Shown here: positions 44,985 to 56,200 of the stretch, piece after piece
Position numbering within the stretch: position 1 is the stretch's first letter
How the letters are laid out: every line of letters starts with the position of its first letter
DNA from: Sediminibacterium sp.
Lineage (GTDB): Bacteria; Bacteroidota; Bacteroidia; Chitinophagales; Chitinophagaceae
Length of the DNA stretch: 64,000 nt
NCBI GenBank assembly: GCA_007280515.1
Contig: QYPL01000015.1
Coordinates: 1-64,000 of the forward strand
Reading direction: 5' to 3'
Made by a program: the position numbers and the translations under genes
The notes under the pieces: generated by a model
Told to the model about the DNA's origin: nothing
Database searches by the model: none
The model's input: only the letters and a program-made list of their open reading frames with translations

Positions 44985-45386
44985 ATGAAACCCATTAGAG
45001 TATTAGTAGCAAAAGTTGGACTAGACGGACATGACCGTGGTGCAAAAATAATTGCCACTGCACTTCGTGATGCAGGCATGGAAGTAATATATACTGGTCT
45101 TCGTCAAAGCCCAGAAATGGTAGTACAAGCTGCCTTACAAGAAGATGTAGATGCTATTGGTATTAGTATATTATCTGGCGCACACATGACGGTGTTTCCA
45201 AAAGTGTATCAACTCATGCAAGAAAAAGGCTTAACCAATGTACTTTTAACAGGAGGTGGTATTATTCCGGAACAAGACAGTATTACACTTCGAGAAATGG
45301 GCATTGGCACTTTGTTTGCACCCGGAACCAATACTGCCGATATTGCTAGCTATATAAAACAATGGGTGGCCGAACATCATAAATAA
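44985..45386 (+). CDS. Stand-alone B12-binding subunit of an acyl-CoA mutase
   Basis: A 133-residue protein made only of the cobalamin-binding Rossmann domain. The axial-ligand motif DGHDRG (14-19, H16), [14 protein letters not shown] and [11 protein letters not shown] match the C-terminal domain of methylmalonyl-CoA mutase and the small subunits of isobutyryl- and hydroxyisobutyryl-CoA mutases. The catalytic subunit is not in the window. It lies between gltX and a crotonase gene, suggesting CoA-ester rearrangement; adenosyl-B12 could come from the enzyme at 1157. Confidence 0.92.
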   Translation: MKPIRVLVAKVGLDGHDRGAKIIATALRDAGMEVIYTGLRQSPEMVVQAALQEDVDAIGISILSGAHMTVFPKVYQLMQEKGLTNVLLTGGGIIPEQDSITLREMGIGTLFAPGTNTADIASYIKQWVAEHHK

Positions 45387-45417
45387 TCTGCTTTTTTAAT
45401 TTATAAATTGCAACTAT

Positions 45418-46200
45418 ATGTCCTCATTTCAAACTTTGTTTACAAAAATGGAAGATCATACTCTGATCATTACCATTAATCGTCCCGACAAATTAAACGC
45501 ATTGAATCAGCAAGTAATGAAAGACTTAGATGCCGTCATGGACCGAGTATATAAATTTCCAGAAATTAAAAGTGTAGTCATAACGGGTGCAGGCTTAAAA
45601 AGTTTTGTGGCCGGTGCCGATGTAAAAGAATTTGAATCCTTATCAAAAGAAGAGGCAACTGCCCTTGCTAAAAGAGGACAGGATGTATTTTTTAAAATAG
45701 AAAATTCTCCTAAACCAGTGATTGCTTGTGTAAATGGATTTGCATTAGGAGGTGGTTGTGAATTAGCCATGGCTTGTCATTTTGTTATAGCTTCAGAAAG
45801 TGCTGTCTTTGGACAACCAGAAGTAAACTTGGGTATTATGGTAGGTTATGGTGGCTCACAAAGATTAACGCAAAGAGTGGGCAAAGGAAGAGCTATGGAA
45901 TTAGTCATTACAGGTAAAACTATTAATGCTACCCAAGCCATGAATTATGGACTCGTTAATTATGTAGTGCCTCAAACTGAATTATTAGATAAAGCATTTT
46001 CTATTTTAAGGGTAACGCATGAGAAAGCACCTTTATCGGTAGCCAATTCTATTAAAGCGGTAAACGCTGCTTGGAACGAAGCAGAGAATGGCTATACTAT
46101 AGAAGCCAAATTATTTGGCGAATGCTTTACTGCCCATGATGCAAAAGAAGGTATTACTGCATTTATAGAGAAAAGAAAGCCTGAATTCAAAGGGAATTAA
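45418..46200 (+). CDS. Enoyl-CoA hydratase (crotonase family)
   Basis: A 260-residue crotonase. FVAGADVKEF and FALGGGCEL form the oxyanion hole; both catalytic glutamates of true hydratases are present, E115 (GGGCEL) and E135 (GQPEVNLG), 20 residues apart as in the rat enzyme. Hydration of short enoyl-CoAs is the likely reaction. It follows the B12 subunit gene by 31 bases and may share its transcript. Confidence 0.93.
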   Translation: MSSFQTLFTKMEDHTLIITINRPDKLNALNQQVMKDLDAVMDRVYKFPEIKSVVITGAGLKSFVAGADVKEFESLSKEEATALAKRGQDVFFKIENSPKPVIACVNGFALGGGCELAMACHFVIASESAVFGQPEVNLGIMVGYGGSQRLTQRVGKGRAMELVITGKTINATQAMNYGLVNYVVPQTELLDKAFSILRVTHEKAPLSVANSIKAVNAAWNEAENGYTIEAKLFGECFTAHDAKEGITAFIEKRKPEFKGN

Positions 46201-46237
46201 TTTCCCCTATTTACATATTAATTTATGTGCAGTTTAG

Positions 46238-46245
46238 TACCTTTG
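46238..46245 (+). promoter_or_regulatory. -7 box before fumC
   Basis: TACCTTTG, 18 bases before the fumC ATG (46264). A -33 TTG at the right distance is not evident. Confidence 0.5.
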
Positions 46246-46263
46246 CAATAGAAAAATAACATT

Positions 46264-47658
46264 ATGGAATACAGAATTGAGAAAGATACGATGGGTGAAG
46301 TAAAAGTACCTGCTAATGTTTATTGGGGTGCGCAAACACAAAGAAGTATTGACAATTTTAAAATAGCACAGGATATTAATCGAATGCCTAAGGAAATCAT
46401 TAAAGCATTCGCCTATTTAAAAAAAGCAGCTGCCCTTACTAATATGGACGCAGGTGTATTAACTAAAGAAAAATCAGATTTAATTGGACAGGTTTGCGAT
46501 GAAATTATTGCAGGTAAACTAGACGATCAATTCCCCTTAGTCGTTTGGCAAACAGGAAGCGGTACACAAAGCAATATGAATTTAAATGAAGTGATTGCCT
46601 ACCGTGCACATGTATTGAAAGGAGGAAGCTTAAGCGATAAAGAAAAGTTTTTGCATCCTAACGATGATGTTAATAAATCTCAATCTTCTAACGATACTTT
46701 TCCAACGGCTATGCATATTGCGGCCTATCAAATTTTAACGGAGACTACCCTGCCAGGTATTACTGCTTTAAAAAATACATTAGAAGCTAAGAGCAATGAG
46801 TTCATGCATATTGTTAAAATAGGTCGTACCCATTTTATGGATGCTACTCCTTTAACATTAGGCCAAGAAATTAGCGGCTACTTTAGTCAATTAAGTCATG
46901 GCTTAAAAGCCATTCATAACACCTTAGCGCATTTAAGTGAATTAGCTTTAGGAGGTACTGCAGTGGGAACAGGCATTAACACCCCAAAAGATTATTCAGT
47001 AAATGTTGCCAAACATATTGCCAAATTAACTGACCTTCCGTTTATAACTGCTGAAAATAAATTTGAAGCATTGGCTGCACACGACGCAATTGTGGAATCA
47101 CATGGCGCTTTAAAAACAGTGGCAGTAAGTTTAATGAAAATTGCCAACGATGTGCGTATGTTGTCATCAGGACCACGCAGCGGCATTGGTGAAATTTTTA
47201 TTCCAGACAATGAACCCGGTTCTTCTATTATGCCAGGCAAAGTAAACCCTACACAATCAGAAGCCTTAACTATGATTGCTGCACAAGTAATGGGTAATGA
47301 TGTTGCTATTAATATTGGTGGCTCAATGGGACATTTTGAATTGAATGTATTCAAGCCCCTAATGATTTATAATTTCTTACACAGCGCTCGTTTAATCGGT
47401 GATGGTTGTGTAAGCTTTAATGAAAAATGCGCTGTAGGTATAGCACCTATTGAAGCCAATATTAACAAACACGTTAATAATAGTTTAATGCTAGTCACTG
47501 CACTGAATACTAAAATTGGCTATTACAAAGCCGCTGAAATTGCACAGAAAGCACATAAAGAAGGTACGACCTTAAAAGAAATGGCCGTGAAACTAGGTTA
47601 TGTAACCTCCGAAGAATTTGATGCTTGGGTGATTCCTAAAGACATGGTCGGTTTGTAA
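46264..47658 (+). CDS. fumC: Class II fumarate hydratase
   Basis: A 464-residue iron-independent fumarase of the TCA cycle, converting fumarate to malate. Key segments: [62 protein letters not shown] and the family signature [13 protein letters not shown]. Length is normal and no other TCA gene is adjacent. A terminator-like hairpin follows about 75 bases downstream. Confidence 0.97.
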   Translation: MEYRIEKDTMGEVKVPANVYWGAQTQRSIDNFKIAQDINRMPKEIIKAFAYLKKAAALTNMDAGVLTKEKSDLIGQVCDEIIAGKLDDQFPLVVWQTGSGTQSNMNLNEVIAYRAHVLKGGSLSDKEKFLHPNDDVNKSQSSNDTFPTAMHIAAYQILTETTLPGITALKNTLEAKSNEFMHIVKIGRTHFMDATPLTLGQEISGYFSQLSHGLKAIHNTLAHLSELALGGTAVGTGINTPKDYSVNVAKHIAKLTDLPFITAENKFEALAAHDAIVESHGALKTVAVSLMKIANDVRMLSSGPRSGIGEIFIPDNEPGSSIMPGKVNPTQSEALTMIAAQVMGNDVAINIGGSMGHFELNVFKPLMIYNFLHSARLIGDGCVSFNEKCAVGIAPIEANINKHVNNSLMLVTALNTKIGYYKAAEIAQKAHKEGTTLKEMAVKLGYVTSEEFDAWVIPKDMVGL

Positions 47659-47663
47659 TTAGA

Positions 47664-47853
47664 AGGGTTCATCTGTAATATTATATTTCATCCTTCTCAG
47701 CTCGTCATTACGCTAAAATTCATAAATTTTAACTAAAAGTCAGAACTCGCACTTCGTGCTCAAACATGCTGACTTTTTTAACGTTAGAATTTACAAATTT
47801 CTCTACGCTATGTCTCGATGTTCAGGAGTGAAATACAATATTCACTGATGAAC
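47664..47853. repeat. Long imperfect inverted repeat after fumC
   Basis: The left arm (about 47667-47730) and right arm (about 47785-47853) are imperfect reverse complements; the outer ends match best (GTTCATCTGTAATATTATA against TACAATATTCACTGATGAAC). The terminator hairpin sits in the centre. RNA from either strand would fold into a stem of roughly 65 bp with bulges. Confidence 0.6.
47735..47779 (+). terminator. Terminator of fumC with a nested GC hairpin
   Basis: AAAAGTCAG (47735-47743) pairs with CTGACTTTT (47769-47777), ending in a run of six T. The loop carries a second hairpin, GCAC-TTC-GTGC (47749-47759). Confidence 0.75.
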
Positions 47854-47877
47854 TTTTTAATTTAGATCTGTGCAAAA

Positions 47878-47950
47878 AAGAGAATTAATACTATTTCGAA
47901 CGAACTTTGAGCGCAGCGATAGAGAGTGAGAAATAGGTATTTATTCTCTT
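47878..47950. repeat. Second, near-perfect inverted repeat after fumC
   Basis: Bases 47878-47897 and 47930-47950 are reverse complements except for one substitution and one extra base, with a 32-nt loop containing GAGCGCAGCGATAGAG. It lies 26 bases before the end of the minus-strand amidohydrolase gene. Together with the previous repeat it fills the 317-bp gap at 47659-47975, where no gene is seen. Confidence 0.8.
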
Positions 47951-47975
47951 CAAAGCGCATACATTTAAAAGAGCA

Positions 47976-49601
47976 TTAGAATACTCTTTCGCCATTCAAG
48001 TAGGTCTTCAATACTTTCACTTGCAGAATACTATCAGTAGGTACTTTCATTAAGTCTTTATCTAAAATAATAAAGTCGGCTTTCTTACCTACTTCAATAC
48101 TACCTACTTGCTTTTCCATTCGGTTGGCCTTCGCCGCCCAAATAGTCATACCACGAATAGTTTGTTCACGCGTTAAAGCATTTTCCATTTGAAAGCCCCC
48201 TGCTGGAAACCCTTTGCTGTCTTGTCTTGCCACGGCTGCTAAAAATGTTTTGAAAGGATTAATTTCTTCTACTGGAAAATCGGTTCCTAGGGGTAGCCAA
48301 TTATTTTGTTCTAATAATTGTTTAAAGGCATAGCCTCCTTTTAATCTTTCTGCACCTAATCTATCCCCTGCCCAATACATATCACTAGTGGCATGTGTGG
48401 GTTGTACAGAAGGAATAATATTATTATCTCCAAAATAATGAAAGTCTGCTGGGTTTAGTATTTGTGCATGCTCTATTCTCCATCTTTTATCATTCTTACC
48501 TTTTAAATATTTAGCATACACTTTTAAAATAGTTCTATTCGCACTATCTCCAATAGCATGGGTACACATTTGAAAATCGGTATTGATTAATTTAGCTGCC
48601 ACAGAATCAAAATGCGCAGGACTACTTAATAAAAATCCACCCCAGCCTGGTTTATCTGAATAATGCGCTATCAAAGCTGCGCCTCTTGAACCAAGGGCTC
48701 CATCACCATAGACTTTCACACCTTTCACCGTTAATTTATCAGTTATGTAACCACCACCTGTAAAATATTTAGAGGTGTAAGTGCTAGGCTTATCACTTAA
48801 CATCACATACAAACGCATTTTTAAGTCATTGCCTTTTTGCAAGGCATCTATATAATCAATATCCTCTGGGCTCAAGCCACAATCGGTAATAGTAGTTAAA
48901 CCTGTTGCAAAACAATTTTGCTGCGCGGAAGTCAACCAATCTTTATAATCTGCTTTAGTGGCTTCAGGTATTTTCCTTTCTACCACACCTACTGCATTGT
49001 CAATTAATAACCCTGTTAATTTTCCGTTCTGTATCGTGAACTGACCTCCTTCAATAGTTTGTCCTGCTTTCACGCCTGCAAGTGCTAAAGCAAAATCATT
49101 GGCAATACTTGCATGTCCATCTACTCTTTCTAAAATAACAGGTCGGTCTGGAAATAAAATATTTAATTCCGCATTAGTAGGAAATTCTTTACCTGGAAAA
49201 CGATTTTGATCCCAACCTCTTCCTCTGATCCATCCTTTACCAGGATGCTTTACAGCAAAGGCTTTCACTCTTTCAATCGCTTCTGCCCAACTAGGTACAA
49301 ACATTAAACCAACTGCATACAACGATTGTCCATAACCCAAAAAATGCGCATGCGCATCTATAAAGCCAGGATAAATAATGGCGTTGTTTGCATTCACTAT
49401 TGAATCGGATTGGTACTCTTTTAAAATATCATCATTGGTGCCAATGGCTACTATTTTACCATCTTGTATAGCCATGGCCTCAACCATTGTAAATTCATTA
49501 TTGACGGTATAAATTTGTGCATGATGCACAATTAAATCCACTCTTTGGTTAATGCAAGAACTGCAAAATAATACGATAGCTATGGCAAATACATTACGCA
49601 T
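47976..49601 (-). CDS. YtcJ-like amidohydrolase, lipoprotein
   Basis: A 541-residue amidohydrolase of the YtcJ/LAF3-like group with a lipoprotein signal (CSSC lipobox, cysteine at 16), so it is probably anchored in the envelope. IYPGFIDAHAHFLGYGQ holds the first metal histidines; CTHAIGDSANR, RIEHAQIL and LPLGTDFPVEEINPF hold further metal and catalytic residues, and GSIEVGKKADFIILD closes the beta domain. The substrate is unknown. It is a single gene. Confidence 0.9.
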   Translation of the reverse strand: MRNVFAIAIVLFCSSCINQRVDLIVHHAQIYTVNNEFTMVEAMAIQDGKIVAIGTNDDILKEYQSDSIVNANNAIIYPGFIDAHAHFLGYGQSLYAVGLMFVPSWAEAIERVKAFAVKHPGKGWIRGRGWDQNRFPGKEFPTNAELNILFPDRPVILERVDGHASIANDFALALAGVKAGQTIEGGQFTIQNGKLTGLLIDNAVGVVERKIPEATKADYKDWLTSAQQNCFATGLTTITDCGLSPEDIDYIDALQKGNDLKMRLYVMLSDKPSTYTSKYFTGGGYITDKLTVKGVKVYGDGALGSRGAALIAHYSDKPGWGGFLLSSPAHFDSVAAKLINTDFQMCTHAIGDSANRTILKVYAKYLKGKNDKRWRIEHAQILNPADFHYFGDNNIIPSVQPTHATSDMYWAGDRLGAERLKGGYAFKQLLEQNNWLPLGTDFPVEEINPFKTFLAAVARQDSKGFPAGGFQMENALTREQTIRGMTIWAAKANRMEKQVGSIEVGKKADFIILDKDLMKVPTDSILQVKVLKTYLNGERVF

Positions 49602-49692
49602 GATAAACTGTTTAGAGAATAAAAATAACTAAAAAATGGGAAGAAAAAATAAATGATACTTGAGACTCAATTCAATAATCTTGTTCAATAGA

Positions 49693-50616
49693 TTAGTTCA
49701 ATAGTTCACAAGGCTTAAGGCCGGTATGCTTTTTAAAAGCTGCAGAGAAATGTGAGATAGAAGAATAGCCAAGAAGTGCTGAAACATCTGTTACACTTAA
49801 TGATTTTTCATACAACAAATACTTTGCGTGCTCCATTCTTTGTTGTTGATAGAAATCAAATATAGTAGTGCCGTATACTTCTTTAAATCCTTTCTTTAAG
49901 TAACATTCATTCATGGCTACTTTACGGCTTAGCTCTTTAATAGTAATAGGATCGCCAATATGTTGTAATAAAAATTCACGCGCTTGATAAATACTTTCCT
50001 TGCCTCTATCATCTGCTAAAAACTTACAAGTAAACACTACTTCTTTTTCATCGATAATACTTTCTAAACTGTACACCAAGAGTTCATGAATTTTTGCATT
50101 CACAAAAATATTTTCCAAAGAACCGCTGTAACTATGATTCAATAAGGCATCTAGCGTATGTCGCTTCTTTACACTTAGCGAAAATGTTTTAGTAAAATTG
50201 TCGGTATGTTTAAAAGCAAGCAACTCATCTTTCTTATTATTTGTTTTTACATTATGCACAAACTGATGTAAAAAAGTAGCTGTAAAATGAAAAGAAAAAA
50301 CGTCCACTGTTCTCATCGGTCCCATACAATCTGAAGTAGGTAATTGATTACAACCCCCGCAAACTTTATTGTCACAGTATCTGTTTCCAGAAATACAAAA
50401 CCTTAATTCTAAGTAATTTTCCTTGGGCTTTTGGGCATTATAGTGGTACACAAACATGCCGGTATCTTCTGCACCCCAAGCCTCCTGCGCCATATACCTT
50501 TTAATTTGATATTGGGTAGACCCTGGAATAAGTTGCTCCTTACTGTATAGCAATGCCATCCCACTAAAAGTTGGGGCTGTGTTGGCTTGCTTCAAGAGTT
50601 CTTGTACCTGTGTCAT
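49693..50616 (-). CDS. AraC-family regulator with a cysteine-rich sensor region
   Basis: A 307-residue protein with a C-terminal AraC-type double helix-turn-helix (about 215-307: IKELSRKVAMNECYLKKGF, then VSALLGYSSISHFSAAFK). The N-terminal domain is not a recognisable cupin and contains five cysteines at 74, 81, 86, 89 and 97, including a CGGC pair, which could bind metal or sense redox state. The target is unknown. The start codon lies five bases after a TAATTTTG box. Confidence 0.9.
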   Translation of the reverse strand: MTQVQELLKQANTAPTFSGMALLYSKEQLIPGSTQYQIKRYMAQEAWGAEDTGMFVYHYNAQKPKENYLELRFCISGNRYCDNKVCGGCNQLPTSDCMGPMRTVDVFSFHFTATFLHQFVHNVKTNNKKDELLAFKHTDNFTKTFSLSVKKRHTLDALLNHSYSGSLENIFVNAKIHELLVYSLESIIDEKEVVFTCKFLADDRGKESIYQAREFLLQHIGDPITIKELSRKVAMNECYLKKGFKEVYGTTIFDFYQQQRMEHAKYLLYEKSLSVTDVSALLGYSSISHFSAAFKKHTGLKPCELLN

Positions 50617-50621
50617 TACTA

Positions 50622-50629
50622 CAAAATTA
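50622..50629 (-). promoter_or_regulatory. -7 box of the AraC-type gene
   Basis: On the minus strand TAATTTTG; the ATG (50616) follows after five bases. A TTG lies 17 nt upstream (50649-50647), slightly closer than usual. Confidence 0.5.
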
Positions 50630-50669
50630 AGGCATAAAGCCTAAAGCAACTATTTAGCCCTTAAATCTG

Positions 50670-50706
50670 ACCTAAAAATGACATAAAAAACACCCTGTTT
50701 TTAGGT
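50670..50706. promoter_or_regulatory. Inverted repeat between the AraC-type gene and gyrB
   Basis: ACCTAAAAA (50670-50678) and TTTTTAGGT (50698-50706) form a perfect 9-bp inverted repeat with a 19-bp centre, in the 222-bp divergent region. It could be an operator; no T-run gives it a terminator form. Confidence 0.35.
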
Positions 50707-50787
50707 AAAAAAACTATGCACAAAATGCCTAAAATGGGGATAACTAAATCGAGCCCAAAACAGGCTTTAAACCCTTAATTATCTTAA

Positions 50788-52818
<2,031 letters not shown>

Positions 52819-52935
52819 ACCCTAGATTTAATACGTTTTTTGGCCATTTTAACAAAAAATCAAGCCTTTCCGTAAATGAATCCCAATAAATAACCTACTT
52901 TCAATTAGAAATATTCACTTTAAAATTTATACAAA

Positions 52936-53142
52936 ATGGACACTTCAAAAATGATTAAAGCGTATTGCTTAAAAACAAAAGAAAAAAACGTACCAATGCT
53001 TGACGCTGTCATCACAAAAACTTCTAGAGGCGGTTATATGGCAGGTGGCAATGATGGTAAAGGAAATAAAATGGCTGCCATTTTAAGCGAAACAAATGCG
53101 CTGAAGGCTATCGCTGATGGTGTTGCTAAAAAAGGATTCTAG
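52936..53142 (+). CDS. Small conserved-looking protein, unknown function
   Basis: A 68-residue basic, glycine- and lysine-rich protein starting MDTSKMIKAYCLKTKEKN. The opening KAYCLKTKEK and a central TSRGGYMAGG recall DUF5679-like short proteins (YCVKCKxK), but the second cysteine pair is missing, so this is a loose resemblance. It has an ATG, sits alone after gyrB, and is followed by a strong terminator, which supports a real gene. Confidence 0.7.
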   Translation: MDTSKMIKAYCLKTKEKNVPMLDAVITKTSRGGYMAGGNDGKGNKMAAILSETNALKAIADGVAKKGF

Positions 53143-53193
53143 TAAACTTGGTTTACAAAAATCTGAGTAAATTTTCACTCAACTTATCGCATT

Positions 53194-53226
53194 AAAAGCC
53201 CTTTCGTTCATTCGAGAGGGCTTTTT
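53194..53226. terminator. Bidirectional terminator between the small gene and mfd
   Basis: A 13-bp stem (53194-53206 with 53213-53225, AAAAGCCCT pairing with AGGGCTTTT plus four more pairs) and a 6-nt loop, with A- and T-runs at the two ends. It can serve the plus-strand small gene (stop 53142) and minus-strand mfd (stop 53252). Confidence 0.9.
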
Positions 53227-53251
53227 AGTTCAATAAAGAATTGAAATAAAT

Positions 53252-56200
53252 TTAAACCTGCACAGGGAAAACGCCCACTTGTATTTTTTCTAAGAGTGTA
53301 AAGCAATGCTGCATTGACTTTACCTCTTTAATAATGAGAATAAAGCTTCTGCCCACTTGTTTGAAATGCGCTTTATTCATATTCTTTTGCGCATAATCTA
53401 ATAACTGCTTAAAGGTTTCAGATTCAAAATAGGGTGAATCGGGCCTATTGATAAAAAAGCATCTTAAGGTTTCGTCTTTTAGAGTCATTTTTTCAAAGCC
53501 TAATGAAATGGCAATACGTCTGCAACGAATAGTCATAAATAAATCATGTACTGCATTAGGTAGGGGACCAAAACGATCCACTAACTCTGTTTGCATAAGA
53601 GCTAGCTCTTCATCATTTTCAGATTGATCCATTCTAGTATACAAGGATAATCGCTCTCCAATATTTTCTACATAGCTATCTGGAATCATAATTTCCAAAT
53701 CGGTATCAATGGTACAATCCTGTACAAAATCGTCTTGCTTACTAATTTCTTCTTCAAATAATTCTTTAAAGTCGGATCTCTTTAATTCACGAACAGCTTC
53801 TGCTAAAATTTTCTGGTACATCTCAAAACCAATTTCAGCCATAAAACCACTTTGTTCTCCCCCTAATAAATTACCAGCCCCGCGAATATCTAAATCACGC
53901 ATCGCTATCTGAAACCCGCTACCCAACTCACTAAACTGCTCTAGGGTTTGTAATCTTTTTCTAGAATCATCGGGTAGGGTGCTCATGGGTGGTGCCAATA
54001 AATAACAGAAGGCTTTTTTATTACTGCGCCCCACCCTGCCTCTTAGTTGATGCAAGTCACTTAATCCAAATTGATGTGCATTGTTGATAATAATGGTATT
54101 CACATTCGGAATATCTACCCCACTTTCTACAATATTGGTACAAACTAATACATCATATCTTCTTTCAATAAAGTCTAATATTTTTTCTTCTAGTTGATGC
54201 CCTTCTAATTGTCCATGCGCATAACCAATGCTAATATCAGGACAAAGTTTTTGAATCATGGCACACATTTCTGCTAAACCTTGTACTCTGTTATGAATAA
54301 AAAATACTTGTCCTCCTCTTTCTGTTTCAAAGTAGATAGACTCTCTTATAATATCTTCATGAAAAACTTGCACTTCTGTATGAATGGGTTGTCTATTGGC
54401 AGGGGCTGTATTAATAATACTTAAATCGCGGGCGCCCATCAAACTAAAATGCAAGGTTCTAGGAATAGGTGTAGCTGTTAAGGTTAAACAATCTACGTTG
54501 GTTCTTAAGGTTTTTAATTTTTCTTTATGGCCCACTCCAAATTTTTGCTCTTCGTCTATCACCATTAATCCTAAATCTTTGAAATGTACATCCTTGCCTA
54601 ATATACCGTGGGTGCCTACTAAAATATCAATTTTTCCTTCTTTCAATTTTTCAATGGTTTCTTTTTTCTGCGCCGATGATTTAAAACGGTTCAGGTAATC
54701 AATGGTAACAGGAAAATCTTTTAATCTATCTGCAAAGGTTTTAAAATGCTGAAAAGCCAAGATGGTGGTAGGTACCAAAACGGCTACTTGCTTACCGTCG
54801 ATAGCTGCTTTGAAAGCCGCTCTAACAGCCACTTCTGTCTTACCAAAACCTACATCTCCACAAACCAGCCTGTCCATAGGCGCAGGAGCTTCCATGTCTT
54901 TTTTCACATCTGCAATAGCCTTGGCCTGGTCAATCGTTTCTTCATAAATAAAGGAAGCCTCTAATTCATGTATCATATAGTTATCGGCAGAAAAGGCAAA
55001 TCCCACTTGTGCTTTTCTTTGTGCATATAATTTTATTAAATCAAAAGCAATGAGTTTAACTTTCGCCTTCGTTTTATCTTTTAATTTTACCCAAGCGTCC
55101 GATCCTAATTTATTCACCTTCGGTGGTGTGCCTTCCTTACCTGTATATTTAGATATCTTATGTAAGGAATTAATATTCACATACAAAATATCGCTGTCCT
55201 TATAAATAATTCTCACCGCTTCTTGCACCTTTCCATTGACATCTATTTTTTGGAGCCCACTGTACACACCTACTCCATGATCAATATGGGTAACATAATC
55301 TCCAGGTTGCAAGTCTCGTAAGGTTCTTAAAGTAATGGCCTTGCTTTTACTATAGGCTTGTTTTACTTTGTATTTATGATAGCGTTGAAAAATTTGGTGG
55401 TCGGTATAACAAACTAGTTTATGGTCATGGTCTATAAAACCTTCATGAATATTTTTGACAATGGGCGTAAACTTAATTTCAGTTTTTAAATCTGTAAAAA
55501 TTGCATGCAGCCTTTCTAATTGCTTGGCTTGTTCTGCAAAAATGAATAAATGATACCCTTTCTTTTCAAAACCTTGCAAGTTTTCAATTAATAATTGAAA
55601 CTGTCTATTAAAAGAAGGTTGCACCTGGGTACTAAAAACCAATTTGTCTTTCGAGAGCTGGGATTGAAAACCCCATTCCAATATATTTTTAGAAGCTAGC
55701 TGTAATGTAGTTGCAGCAACAGTTTCAAAGTCTTCCACATGACTTTCTCTTTTATGAGGGTCGTTTTCATCAATGCTATTTGCTTTTCCGTGGTGTTCAA
55801 TAAAATCGCCCAAGGCCTCATATTGGTCAGTACCTTTTTGTGCAATGATATTCCAGTCTCTTAACCAAATCAAAGTATCTTTTGCTAAAAATTCTAATAA
55901 AGGAATTTTAATTTTATCTTCAAATTGGGTAGTCACATTGGGAATAATATTTACTTGCAATAATTTGCGCTCACTTAATTGAGTAGCCGGATCAAATACT
56001 CTAATACTATCCACTTCTTCTCCAAACAATTCTACCCGGTAAGGTTTTTCATTACCAAAAGAATAAATATCAAATATACCCCCCCGTAATGCAAACTGTC
56101 CTGGCTCGTAAACAAAATCGGTGCGTTCAAAACCATAGTCTACTAATTGCTGCATGAGTCCGTTTAAATCTAAGCTATCATTGGTTATTATTTGAATAAT

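Noticed and set aside
47659..47975. A missed gene in the 317-bp gap after fumC
   Set aside because: No frame of useful length is open; the stretch is taken up by inverted repeats and a terminator.
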